A program made the position numbers and the translations under genes. The notes under the pieces are model-generated. The model worked only from the letters and a program-made list of their open reading frames with translations. It was not told where the DNA came from and did not search any database. From Lysobacterales bacterium (GTDB taxonomy: Bacteria; Pseudomonadota; Gammaproteobacteria; Xanthomonadales; Rhodanobacteraceae), in contig JAJPID010000063.1 in assembly GCA_021324945.1 (NCBI GenBank), positions 1 through 64,000 on the forward strand: DNA of 64,000 bases. Direction: 5' to 3'. Numbering within the stretch: the stretch's first letter is position 1; each line of letters opens with the position of its first letter. This document shows, one piece after another, positions 49,632-57,972 of the stretch.

Positions 49632-50483
49632 ATGTCCCCAAACCCGCTTTCGGTGCTGGTCTTCGGCGCCAGCAGCCAGGTCGGCCATTGCCTGTTGCCG
49701 CTGTTGGCCGCGCAGGGCGCATGCGTGACCGCGGTGTCGCGCTCGCCGCAACCTGCGAGCGATGGCGTGCACTGGTTGCGCGGCAGCTTGCCCGATCACG
49801 TGCAGGGCAACTTCGATCACATCGAAGCGATCGCATGCTTTGCGCCGATGGATGCGCTCGCAGCTTGGCTCGTGCGTACGCCGTTGCCATCGTTGAAATG
49901 CGTCGTCGCAACCAGTTCGATGAGCGCAGAGAGCAAGCGCGAATCGCCGGTGCCGCTCGAGCGCGAGGTGGCGCAGCGGCTGCGCGCGGGCGAGTCCGCG
50001 GTGGCGCGCGCGTGCGAAGCACCTGGCGTCGCCTGGACGATTCTGCGGCCGACCTTGATCTACGGCGTCGGGCGCGACCGCAGCCTTACGCCGCTGGCGC
50101 AACGCGCGATGCACACGCGTGTATTCGTGTTGCCGTCCGGGCGCGGGCTGCGGCAGCCGGTGCACGCGGAGGATCTGGCGATTGCGGTGCTGGCCGCTTT
50201 GCGCACGCCGCAGGCGGCGGGAAGGATCATCGCCATCGGTGGGGGCGAACGTTTGCGCGCATCGGAAATGTTCGCGCGCGTGCGCGCGAGTTTGTCGGTT
50301 CACACGCTGCCGCTGCCGTTGCCACACTTCGCCGCGCGCGCCGCGATGCACGTGCTGCCGTCATTGCGCGGCCCGCTGTCGCGGCTGAATGTCGATCTGA
50401 TCGCCGACAATGCCGAGCTGGAAAGTCTCCTGGACGTGCATCCGCGCGGTTTCGCGCCGGATGCAAACGCGTGGCAGCCATGA
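49632..50483 (+). CDS. NAD(P)-dependent sugar epimerase/dehydratase-like protein
   Basis: A 283-residue extended-SDR protein. The Rossmann motif is VLVFGASSQVGHCLLP at about 8-23. A conserved TSSMSAES segment takes the place of the Ser/Thr site and a WTILRPTLIYG segment is typical of the family. The classical YxxxK pair is not obvious, so catalysis is unsure. It is followed by a glycosyltransferase gene after 19 bp and preceded by a heptad palindrome with no clear ribosome-binding site. Confidence 0.8.
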   Translation: MSPNPLSVLVFGASSQVGHCLLPLLAAQGACVTAVSRSPQPASDGVHWLRGSLPDHVQGNFDHIEAIACFAPMDALAAWLVRTPLPSLKCVVATSSMSAESKRESPVPLEREVAQRLRAGESAVARACEAPGVAWTILRPTLIYGVGRDRSLTPLAQRAMHTRVFVLPSGRGLRQPVHAEDLAIAVLAALRTPQAAGRIIAIGGGERLRASEMFARVRASLSVHTLPLPLPHFAARAAMHVLPSLRGPLSRLNVDLIADNAELESLLDVHPRGFAPDANAWQP

Positions 50484-50502
50484 CACTTGCACTTTGCAAG
50501 CG

Positions 50503-51492
50503 ATGAATTCGGACTTTGCCTCGACGTCTATCGTGCTCTGCACCTTCAACGGCGCCCATTTTTTGCGCGCGTTATGGGACAGCCTGCTGGCGCAATCGCG
50601 ACTGCCGGACGAGATCTGCGTACGCGACGACGTTTCCATCGACGACACCTGGCCGCTGTTGAACGAACTGGCGCAGGCGGCGCGCGCGCGGGGCATCGCC
50701 GTTTCGCTCGCGCGCAACGAACGCAACAGCGGCGTGGTCGCCAATTTCGAGGCGGCGTTGCAGAACGCGCGCGGCGACGTGATCCATCTTTGCGACCAGG
50801 ACGACGTGTGGCACCCGCGCAAGCTGGAAACGATGCACGCGCAATTTGCACGGCGTCCGCGATTGCTCCTGTTGCACGGCGACGCCCGGCTGATCGACGA
50901 GAACGGTGTCGCACTGCGCAGCACGTTGTTTCAGGCGCTGGAGCTCACGCGCGGCGAATTGCGGCGCGTGCATACCGGCCGCGCCTTCGATGCGCTGCTG
51001 CGGCGCAATCTCGCCACCGGCGCCACGCTGGCGTTCCGCCGGGCATTGTTGAAGGACGCATTGCCTATGCCGCGCGAATGGGTGCACGACGAATGGCTGG
51101 CAATGCTCGCAGCCGTGCGCGGCGAAGTCGATTGCATCGAGGCGCCGCTGATCGATTACCGTCAGCACGCAGGCAACCAGATCGGCGTGCAATCGCGCGA
51201 CTTCGCGATGAAAATTGCGCGCGCGGCCGAACCGCGGCGCGCGTATCTGCTCGGCCTGATCGACCGCATGCAGGTGCTTTTGCAGCGTCTGCGCGCGCTG
51301 CGGCCGCCTGTCGACGGGGCGAGACTCCGCGCGGTGGAAAGCAAGCTCGCGCACCTGCAACGGCGCGCGGCGATGCCGGATTGCCATCCGTGCCGGCTGC
51401 CGGCGATCCTGCGCGAGGCGGTGTCGGGCGGCTATTGGCGTTACGCAAGGGGTTGCTATGCGTTGGCCTATGACCTCTTCGGAAGGGGTTGA
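50503..51492 (+). CDS. family 2 glycosyltransferase
   Basis: A 329-residue GT-A fold enzyme. It begins SIVLCTFNGAHFLRALWDSLLAQ, with the donor-binding CVRDDVSIDDT and the DxD-like LCDQDDVW. The C-terminal part is helical with many Arg residues. The family adds sugars to glycans of the envelope. Neither donor nor acceptor can be told. The frame opens earlier, but ATG 50503 starts the conserved strand. Confidence 0.88.
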   Translation: MNSDFASTSIVLCTFNGAHFLRALWDSLLAQSRLPDEICVRDDVSIDDTWPLLNELAQAARARGIAVSLARNERNSGVVANFEAALQNARGDVIHLCDQDDVWHPRKLETMHAQFARRPRLLLLHGDARLIDENGVALRSTLFQALELTRGELRRVHTGRAFDALLRRNLATGATLAFRRALLKDALPMPREWVHDEWLAMLAAVRGEVDCIEAPLIDYRQHAGNQIGVQSRDFAMKIARAAEPRRAYLLGLIDRMQVLLQRLRALRPPVDGARLRAVESKLAHLQRRAAMPDCHPCRLPAILREAVSGGYWRYARGCYALAYDLFGRG

Positions 51493-51589
51493 GCGCGTGA
51501 ACGCCGGCTGGCCGGGCGCTGTCCGAGCGGGATTCGAGACGCGGAAGCCGCGCGCACGCATCGGCTAAACTCGCGCACTTTCCACACGG

Positions 51590-53944
51590 ATGAAACAGTT
51601 GTCCTTCTTCCAACGATTGCGCGCGTTGTTCGCCGGCGCGTGGCCTTGGCTGCGCTGGCCGGTGTGGATCGGCCTCGGTGTCGCGCTCGGTTTCCTGATT
51701 CCCTACACCGCGGTGCTGGACGCACGCGTGCGGATGCGCGTGGGCGAGATCGCATTCTCGCAACCTACGCGCGTATTCGCGCGGCCGCAATTGCTTGCCG
51801 CCGGCGTGCCGATGAACGCGGATGCATTGACCCTCGAACTGACCGCCGCCGGTTACACCGAGGAACAAGGCGGAGCGCACGTGCCCGGCACCTTCAGCCG
51901 CGACGGCGACGCGTTCGTGATCGCCTCGCGCGGTTATGCCGATCCTGCGGGCGGCGAACTGCCGCGCCGTGTGCGCGTGACACTTTCGCATGGCCAGATC
52001 AGTTCGGTGAAGGATCTGACTTCCGGTCGCATGTTGCATGAGACGCATCTGGATCCCGCGCGCATCGCCGCGCTCTACGGCGTCGAACAGGAAGAACGCC
52101 AGGTGGTCCGGTTGGACGAATTGCCGCCGCTGCTGGTGACGGGTCTTCAAGCCGTAGAAGACCGCGACTTCAAGCACCACCACGGCGTGGATTTCACCGC
52201 GATTCTGCGCGCGATGTTCGCCAACCTGCGCGCAGGCCACGTGGTGCAGGGCGCATCGACCTTGACGCAGCAACTGGTGCGCAACCTGTTCCTGGACCGC
52301 AACAAGAGCTTCATCCGCAAGTTCAACGAAGCGCTGCTATCGGTGCTGATCGAATCCCACTACAGCAAGTCGCAAATTCTGGACGCCTACTGCAACGAAG
52401 TGTTCCTCGGTCAGCGCGGCGATCAGGCCGTGCACGGGTTCGCCGCGGCCGCACAGTTCTATTTCGCGCGTCCGGTGCAGACGCTGCGTCCGCAGGAAGA
52501 CGCGCTGCTGGTTGGCATGATCCAGGGGCCGAGCATCTACGATCCGCGCCGCTATCCCGATCGCGCGCTGGCGCGCCGCAACGTGGCACTGGACATGTTC
52601 CATGCGACCGGTTTGCTGGACGACGCGCAATGGCAGGCGGCAAAAGCCTCGCCGCTGGGCGTGACGGCCACACCGCAACTGGTGGCAGACCGCTTTCCTG
52701 CTTTCATGGAAGCGGTGCGCGAGCAACTTCACCAGGATTTTTCCGACGCGCAGTTGCGCGGCGGCGGCTTGAATGTCTTCACCACGCTCGATCCGGGCGC
52801 GCAGATCGACGCCGAGAACGCACTGGACGACACGCTCGAGGCGCTGGGCAAGCGCGGGCGCAACCTGGAAGGTGCGGTGGTGATCACCGATGCCAACACT
52901 GGCAGCGTGCTGGCGATGGTCGGCGGCCGGCGCTCCGATCTGCACGGCTTCAATCGCGCGCTGGACGCGCGGCGACCGATCGGCTCGGCGATCAAGCCGT
53001 TCTATTACCTGATGGCATTGGCGCAACCGACACGCTGGAATCTGGCATCGATGCTGGACGACACGCCGGTTTCGCTGCGCCAGCCCAACGGCACCGTGTG
53101 GACGCCGAGTAACGACGATCACATCGCGCATGGCGAGGTGCCCATGGTTGAGGCGCTGGCCAAGTCGTACAACCTCGCGAGCGTGCACCTCGGCATGCAA
53201 TTGGGCGTGGCGCGCGTGGCGAAGTTCCTGCAATCCTTCGGGCTGGCCAACGTGCCTGCCAATCCTTCGTTGTTGCTGGGCGCTGTCGATCTCTCGCCGT
53301 TCCAGGTGACGCAGCTCTATCAATACTTCGCCGCCGACGCGCACGCGCTGCCGCTGTCCACGCTGCGCGGCGTCACCGATGCACAGGGCACTGCGATCAA
53401 GCGTTACACCGTGCAGCCGGGCGAAGGCGAATATCAACCCGCGGAAAGACTGACGCGCTGGGCGATGCAACAGGTCGTCGATTACGGCACCGCCGCTTCG
53501 CTGGGCGATTCCTCGCTCGGGTATTTGCATGTCGCCGGCAAGACCGGCACCTCCGACAGCCAGCGCGATTCGTGGTTCGCGGGCTTCACCGGTTCGCACC
53601 TCGCGGTGGTATGGGTCGGGCGCGACGACAACAAGCCGACCGGCTTGTGGGGCGCGACCGGTGCGTTGCGCGTGTGGAAATCCATCTTCGCGAAGTTGCC
53701 GACCACGCCGCTGCCTGCGTCACCTGGCGAGGACATCGAATTCGCTTGGATCGATCCGCAGAGCGGGGAGGGCACGCAGGCCGAATGCCCCGGCGCGCGG
53801 CAATATCCGTTCATCGCCGGCTACGCGCCGGCCGTGCAGGATCACTGCTTCCTGCAGGAGCTGAAGAATTTCTTCGGCGCTGGTGTAGGCAGCGACAACG
53901 CGCCGCAGCCGTCGCCGCAGGATGCGAACGCGATACAACACTGA
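51590..53944 (+). CDS. mrcB: penicillin-binding protein 1B, bifunctional glycosyltransferase/transpeptidase
   Basis: A 784-residue class A PBP. A membrane helix lies at about 22-42, followed by a UB2H-like domain. The glycosyltransferase has catalytic E190 in AVEDRDFKHHHG and GASTLTQQLVRNLFL. The transpeptidase has SxxK at S466-K469 (GSAIKPF), SxN in KSYNLAS and KTGT from K651. It polymerises and crosslinks peptidoglycan from lipid II. The gene stands alone on the plus strand with a 97-bp gap behind the glycosyltransferase. Confidence 0.96.
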   Translation: MKQLSFFQRLRALFAGAWPWLRWPVWIGLGVALGFLIPYTAVLDARVRMRVGEIAFSQPTRVFARPQLLAAGVPMNADALTLELTAAGYTEEQGGAHVPGTFSRDGDAFVIASRGYADPAGGELPRRVRVTLSHGQISSVKDLTSGRMLHETHLDPARIAALYGVEQEERQVVRLDELPPLLVTGLQAVEDRDFKHHHGVDFTAILRAMFANLRAGHVVQGASTLTQQLVRNLFLDRNKSFIRKFNEALLSVLIESHYSKSQILDAYCNEVFLGQRGDQAVHGFAAAAQFYFARPVQTLRPQEDALLVGMIQGPSIYDPRRYPDRALARRNVALDMFHATGLLDDAQWQAAKASPLGVTATPQLVADRFPAFMEAVREQLHQDFSDAQLRGGGLNVFTTLDPGAQIDAENALDDTLEALGKRGRNLEGAVVITDANTGSVLAMVGGRRSDLHGFNRALDARRPIGSAIKPFYYLMALAQPTRWNLASMLDDTPVSLRQPNGTVWTPSNDDHIAHGEVPMVEALAKSYNLASVHLGMQLGVARVAKFLQSFGLANVPANPSLLLGAVDLSPFQVTQLYQYFAADAHALPLSTLRGVTDAQGTAIKRYTVQPGEGEYQPAERLTRWAMQQVVDYGTAASLGDSSLGYLHVAGKTGTSDSQRDSWFAGFTGSHLAVVWVGRDDNKPTGLWGATGALRVWKSIFAKLPTTPLPASPGEDIEFAWIDPQSGEGTQAECPGARQYPFIAGYAPAVQDHCFLQELKNFFGAGVGSDNAPQPSPQDANAIQH

Positions 53945-53959
53945 GCGAGGATCGAACGC

Positions 53960-54481
53960 GTGCGACAGATTTCACCCCACCGATTGACGATCTTCTGTGC
54001 GGCCGCGGCACTTGCCGCCTGCTCGCAGCCACCCGCGCCCGGCGCGCAGAGCATGCGCGCGCCTGACCACGACATCGTCGCCTCGATCCGTGCCGCCGGC
54101 TCGCGCGATACTTCGGTGGTCGAGATCGCGCCGCTGCGGAATCCGGCGATCGACGGTTTTCTCGATGCCGCGCACGCTGCCGAACGCGCCGGCAATATCG
54201 CGCTCGCGATTTCGAAAGCCGATTCGGCGCTGGGTCTGGCGCCAGATGCACCCGACATCCTGCAATACCGCGCGGAATTGGCCGTGCGCGTGAAGGATTA
54301 CGCAACCGCCGAGAACGATGCCCGCCGTTCGTATCAACTGGGGCCGAAAGTCGGCGGCTTGTGCGCAAAAAACTGGCAGACCGTGCTGGAAATCGAGCAA
54401 CTGAAAGGCAACGCGCAAGCGGTGCAGAACGCCCGCACCGAGCGCGACAAGTGCCAAGTGCAGGGGCCGATAAGGATGTGA
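53960..54481 (+). CDS. TPR-like lipoprotein
   Basis: A 173-residue protein, GTG start at 53960, 15 bp after mrcB. The lipobox LAAC gives a lipidated C21 after a short signal (LTIFCAAAALAAC). The mature part has helical repeats of TPR type (DAAHAAERAGNIALAISKAD, AELAVRVKDYATAENDARRS). Its position after PBP1b suggests a partner or regulator of that enzyme at the outer membrane, but it is not recognisably LpoB and no role is claimed. Confidence 0.82.
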   Translation: MRQISPHRLTIFCAAAALAACSQPPAPGAQSMRAPDHDIVASIRAAGSRDTSVVEIAPLRNPAIDGFLDAAHAAERAGNIALAISKADSALGLAPDAPDILQYRAELAVRVKDYATAENDARRSYQLGPKVGGLCAKNWQTVLEIEQLKGNAQAVQNARTERDKCQVQGPIRM

Positions 54482-54614
54482 TCGGCACTGCATTGCCGTC
54501 CGGCAAAGTACGCGCCGACACATAAATAAAGAATTTTCCGCTTGTCGCGCCGCAAGTCGGAGAGTACGACCTCCTCAGGGGAATCGCCGTTACCTGTTGC
54601 TTCAGGGGGGAATC

Positions 54615-54905
54615 ATGAGTGCTTGGCTCAAGTTGAGCGTTGCAGTCGCCCTCGTTGGCGGCGGACTATTACCCGCGCAATTTGCCCATGCAGCCGCAGG
54701 TCCGGACAACTGCGATGCGGCGTCAGGAGGGTGTCCAACGACAAAGGCGAACGACGCTAAGCCGAAGCAAACACTTGGTGTTGTCCAGGTAAATGGAGTT
54801 GCACTGCCACCCGAGAAGTACCTACCCGGCATAACCTCGCCGCTCGAAATGTATGCTCCGCTCCCAATGGTGAGCAGTCTTGGCCTCTGGAATGCGGCAA
54901 CTTAG
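54615..54905 (+). CDS. N-terminal stump of a Sec-exported RHS-type protein
   Basis: A 96-residue frame with a strong GGGGGG ribosome-binding stretch 5 bases upstream. The signal peptide is [20 protein letters not shown] with cleavage near AHA at 26. The mature part is short and stops just as RHS-core homology begins in another frame. I infer it is the export head of an RHS/YD-repeat protein that has lost its repeats. It could still make a small secreted peptide. Confidence 0.6.
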   Translation: MSAWLKLSVAVALVGGGLLPAQFAHAAAGPDNCDAASGGCPTTKANDAKPKQTLGVVQVNGVALPPEKYLPGITSPLEMYAPLPMVSSLGLWNAAT

Positions 54906-55444
54906 GCTTCTTAGGCCAGTACTTCGACGAAGAGAGCGGGCTGTACTACCACGGCGCGCGGGACTACAGTCCGGGGCTTGGGCGCTACATCGAGAGCGAT
55001 CCGATCGGGTTGGCGGGTGGGATTAACACGTATGTCTACGCTGGGAATAATCCCATCAGTACAGTCGATCCGACAGGACTGATCGGTTATATCTGCCAGA
55101 AAGGCAACAGCATAGGAATCGACCCTCCTATTAACTTCCAAGGTGGGACGCCAGCGCAAATAAGTATGATGAAAGCAGCCATAGAGAGTGCTTGGTCAGG
55201 ACAATTTGGCCCATACACCGTGAGCACCACAGTCACTAGCGTCCCGTGCTATAACTCTGCAGTAAATGTGGCATATGTGGTTCAAGGAAAGGGCTATTCA
55301 GAAACGTGGGGAGGTCGAGCAGGTGGCCCTTGGTTTTCCGTACCCTCACGTCCTAACGGAGTCGATTACGCGCACGAGGCTGGACATATGCTCGGTCTAT
55401 CCGACGTTCGAGATATTTCAGGGCAAGGTGTTATAGACCCCTAG
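54863..55444 (+). pseudogene. displaced RHS core end with a metzincin-type peptidase tip
   Basis: The frame has no start of its own. It begins with the end of an RHS core ([20 protein letters not shown], ending STVDPTGL). The tip that follows, about 120 residues, ends with [17 protein letters not shown] at 55367-55417. [11 protein letters not shown] fits the metzincin zinc motif HExxHxxGxxD. The frame stops at TAG 55442, but the next frame reads on as [20 protein letters not shown] to TAA 55530. One extra C in the CCCC run at 55438-55441 would join them. No family search was possible. Confidence 0.65.
54902..55080 (+). repeat. RHS-core direct repeat (copies at 54902-55080 and 56820-56998)
   Basis: The two 179-bp copies align without gaps and agree at about 84% by hand count, with a nearly identical stretch over the segment encoding SGLYY to ESDP. 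Each copy ends at DPTGL, after which the sequences share nothing. This is the usual junction of an RHS core with exchangeable tips. Confidence 0.85.
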
Positions 55445-55519
55445 TAACGGGTAATTCTCCAACCGCCGATGATATTTCTACTGCATTGGCCAGCCCTAAC
55501 AATGTCGAAGGGTGTGGGT

Positions 55520-55957
55520 GTGATAAATAAAAGAGTAAAAGTAATCATCTTAGTTTCCGCGTTGATGCTAGCTTCCTGTTCAAGCTCGGGCGATTATGTC
55601 GTTATAAGCAAACCCTTTGGGCTGTGTGCGCCGCGATCCATGGGCGTGAGTTACAATTTGAAGTCAGGCATAGACGTCCAGGCTGGCACGATCGAACAGG
55701 GTAGTACGAAGATTGATATTTATATTACGCTTTATCCCGATATTTCTTTTTCCAAGAGGGAGAGAGCAAAATTACAACCAGGTGAGTTTAGGTTTTTCTT
55801 TGAATCATCAAAAAAAAATGGCGAAGAAACAAGGATCTATACGTTTAAAAAATTTAATGAACCGATTTTTGTTGAGTTAAATTATCACAAGGACGACGTA
55901 CGACAAGTGGTTTTAGTACATAAAATTGAGAGTGCTTTCTTCGTTTGCTCTAACTAA
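55520..55957 (+). CDS. small lipoprotein, candidate immunity protein for the metzincin tip
   Basis: A 145-residue lipoprotein with the lipobox LASC and lipidated C20 (VIILVSALMLASCSSSG). The mature part is rich in beta-type residues and lysine, and the gene is AT-rich compared with neighbours. GTG 55520 has AGGG 8 bases upstream and overlaps by 11 bp the stop of the toxin frame as restored (55530). An ATG at 55502 is possible. A periplasmic lipoprotein is where protection from a Sec-exported protease would be needed. No family was recognised, immunity is inferred from position. Confidence 0.6.
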   Translation: MINKRVKVIILVSALMLASCSSSGDYVVISKPFGLCAPRSMGVSYNLKSGIDVQAGTIEQGSTKIDIYITLYPDISFSKRERAKLQPGEFRFFFESSKKNGEETRIYTFKKFNEPIFVELNYHKDDVRQVVLVHKIESAFFVCSN

Positions 55958-56030
55958 CATGAAATAAAGCAAAAATGGATCAACTCGCATGGACTGAGCC
56001 GACAAGCCCACCAACATCGCCTATCGTCCG

Positions 56031-57431
56031 ATGAATCTGGCGATGTCGGCCTGGAATTCGTCCAATGGCCTGCGCAACGTCAATGCCTATGACGAGGACA
56101 TGTGGCTGATCGGCATCCGCGTGCCGAATATCCAGCGCTGGGACTACGGCTACGACACTGCCAACCGGCTGACCACGATCACCGACAACCTCGACGGCAC
56201 GCTGAGCCAGACGCTGACCTACGACGAACTCGACCGCCTGAAGACCGTCACTTCGAACGTCGAGAATGAAAGCTACAACTATGACGCCAGCGGCAACCGC
56301 ACCAGCCAGACGGTGAACGGAATCTCCTCCACCTTCGGCATCGACCCGGCCAGCTACCGCGTGAACAGCGAGACCAGCAGCGGCAGCACGATCAACTACA
56401 AGTACGACCTGCAAGGCAATCTGTTCGGCTACGGGCCGGGGACGCCGGCGCAGATGTTCTACTACAACGGCTTCGATCGTCTCAATGGAACCTACGTGGG
56501 CGGTCTCAGCGCCCATTACGACGTCAACCCGGAAGGCCAGCGGCTGCGCAAGTACACCAGCAGCACGGACACCTACTTCGCGCCGGATGTCGGCGGTACG
56601 CTGCTGGCGGAAGATCTGAACGGCGATTGGTACGACTATGTCTGGCTCAATGGCCGGGTGGTCGAGGTGATCTCCAACGGCGGCGTGTATTCGCTGCACG
56701 ACGACCAGACCGGTCGCCCGGAAGTCATGACCGCCCCGGGTAGCAACACGATCGCGTGGAAGGTCCATCCGTTGCCGTTCACCAGCACGGCGATGACCAA
56801 CGTCTGGGGACCCTTCAACCTTGGCTTCCCGGGGCAGTACTTCGACGAGGAGAGCGGGCTGTACTACAACGGCGCGCGGGACTACAGTCCGGGGCTTGGG
56901 CGCTACATCGAGAGCGATCCGATTGGACTTGCTGGCGGGATTAACACGTATGTCTATGTCGGGAATAACTCGATTACAAGGATTGATCCAACAGGGCTCG
57001 CTACCTATTTGCTCGGAGTTAACGGCTCGTTGACGTTCTTGGGTGGCGGTCAGCTTTCCTTCGGTATTTATTTCAATCCGGGACTTTCCGGTCAGAATTT
57101 CGGACTTGGTGTTTATTCTAGTCAAGGTGCGGCGGTTGGATTCAACTTGGGGGCCGGCGCGTATGTAGGCGCTCTAAATGGGAGCCCCTGCAAGCTGAAA
57201 GGTAACACCGCTGATGTGAATGGGACTTTTGGCCCCGTCCAGACATCTGTGAGTTTTGATACCAGCGACGGAACCATGTCAGGAATTGTCGGCGCGACTG
57301 TAGGAGTGCCTGCAGGGGTCTCGGTGTCGTACTCGCATACCGAGTCATTTGGCGTTGAGGATATCGCGCCTGTAATTCAACAGTTCGAATTCAATGCCAT
57401 AAATACCGCAGTAGCGGGCGGTCGTTGGTAA
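56031..57431 (+). CDS. RHS/YD-repeat core fragment with a glycine-rich C-terminal tip
   Basis: A 466-residue frame. Residues 1 to about 320 are YD repeats and the RHS core ([56 protein letters not shown]). After RIDPTGL the tip of about 143 residues is rich in Gly, Ser and small residues with alternating pattern (LTFLGGGQLSFGIYFNPG). The frame continues upstream to a TGA at 55995, and ATG 56031 has no ribosome-binding site, so the gene has probably lost its 5' part. A two-helix membrane protein follows. Confidence 0.75.
   Translation: MNLAMSAWNSSNGLRNVNAYDEDMWLIGIRVPNIQRWDYGYDTANRLTTITDNLDGTLSQTLTYDELDRLKTVTSNVENESYNYDASGNRTSQTVNGISSTFGIDPASYRVNSETSSGSTINYKYDLQGNLFGYGPGTPAQMFYYNGFDRLNGTYVGGLSAHYDVNPEGQRLRKYTSSTDTYFAPDVGGTLLAEDLNGDWYDYVWLNGRVVEVISNGGVYSLHDDQTGRPEVMTAPGSNTIAWKVHPLPFTSTAMTNVWGPFNLGFPGQYFDEESGLYYNGARDYSPGLGRYIESDPIGLAGGINTYVYVGNNSITRIDPTGLATYLLGVNGSLTFLGGGQLSFGIYFNPGLSGQNFGLGVYSSQGAAVGFNLGAGAYVGALNGSPCKLKGNTADVNGTFGPVQTSVSFDTSDGTMSGIVGATVGVPAGVSVSYSHTESFGVEDIAPVIQQFEFNAINTAVAGGRW
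56052..56231 (+). repeat. YD-repeat direct repeat (copies at 56052-56231 and 57778-57957)
   Basis: Two 180-bp copies encode NGLRNVNAYDEDM to NLDGTLSQTL and differ at few positions. They flank the second tip and its membrane-protein gene. Recombination between them would remove or exchange that cassette. Confidence 0.85.
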
Positions 57432-57443
57432 GGGTCAAGAAAC

Positions 57444-57725
57444 ATGCTGATCATGGAAACCTTGGGAGTAACGCTGTTGGCTTCTATGATCAGCGCGTTA
57501 GCCATGCTACTGTGGATGGCGGCTCATTCGAAGAAGTATTTCGACAAGAGCAACGAGCGTTACTACAAGGTCACAATGGGTGGTGGCAATCCACTCAATG
57601 CGATTTTTTATCGCGATCTTCTTTCGGAGGACGGCTTGCGGTGGCGTGCATTGATAGGAAGGGTAGTGGGGATTATATGGGTTGCATTTGTAGTGGCGGT
57701 AATTATTGAATCCTTGATCGCGTAG
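57444..57725 (+). CDS. small two-helix membrane protein, candidate immunity protein
   Basis: A 93-residue protein with hydrophobic helices at about 5-27 (LGVTLLASMISALAMLLWMA) and 69-92 (IGRVVGIIWVAFVVAVIIES) and a charged middle. It lies 12 bp after the glycine-rich RHS tip and AAGG lies upstream. A membrane-located immunity protein would suit a toxin acting on the inner membrane. No family was recognised and the role is inferred from position. Confidence 0.6.
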   Translation: MLIMETLGVTLLASMISALAMLLWMAAHSKKYFDKSNERYYKVTMGGGNPLNAIFYRDLLSEDGLRWRALIGRVVGIIWVAFVVAVIIESLIA

Positions 57726-57777
57726 GACTTCGGCAGGTGAGAAAGAGGTCTGTACAAGTCGAGTAATTACCCAACAC

Positions 57778-57966
57778 TGGAACTCGGCCAACGGTCTGCG
57801 CAACGTCAATGCCTATGACGAGGACATGCGGCTGATCGGCATCCGCGTGCCGAATATCCAGAGCTGGGACTACGGCTACGACACCGCCAACCGGCTGACC
57901 ACGATCACCGACAACCTCGACGGCACGCTGAGCCAGACGCTGGACTACGGCGAACTCAGTCGTTGA
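57778..57966 (+). pseudogene. third RHS/YD-repeat fragment
   Basis: The fragment encodes WNSANGLRNVNAYDEDMRLI through DNLDGTLSQTLDYGELSR and then stops at TGA 57964. It has no start and lacks the rest of the core. It is a copy of 56052-56231 and ends 6 bp from the convergent otsA stop codon, so it marks the right edge of the RHS locus. Confidence 0.8.
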
Positions 57967-57972
57967 GGACCT

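Noticed and set aside
47574-50351. A 925-codon open frame on the minus strand opposite relA, the TPR gene and the epimerase
   Set aside because: It runs antisense to three well-supported genes and has the Arg/Gln/His-rich composition of a GC-skew shadow frame, with no recognisable domain.
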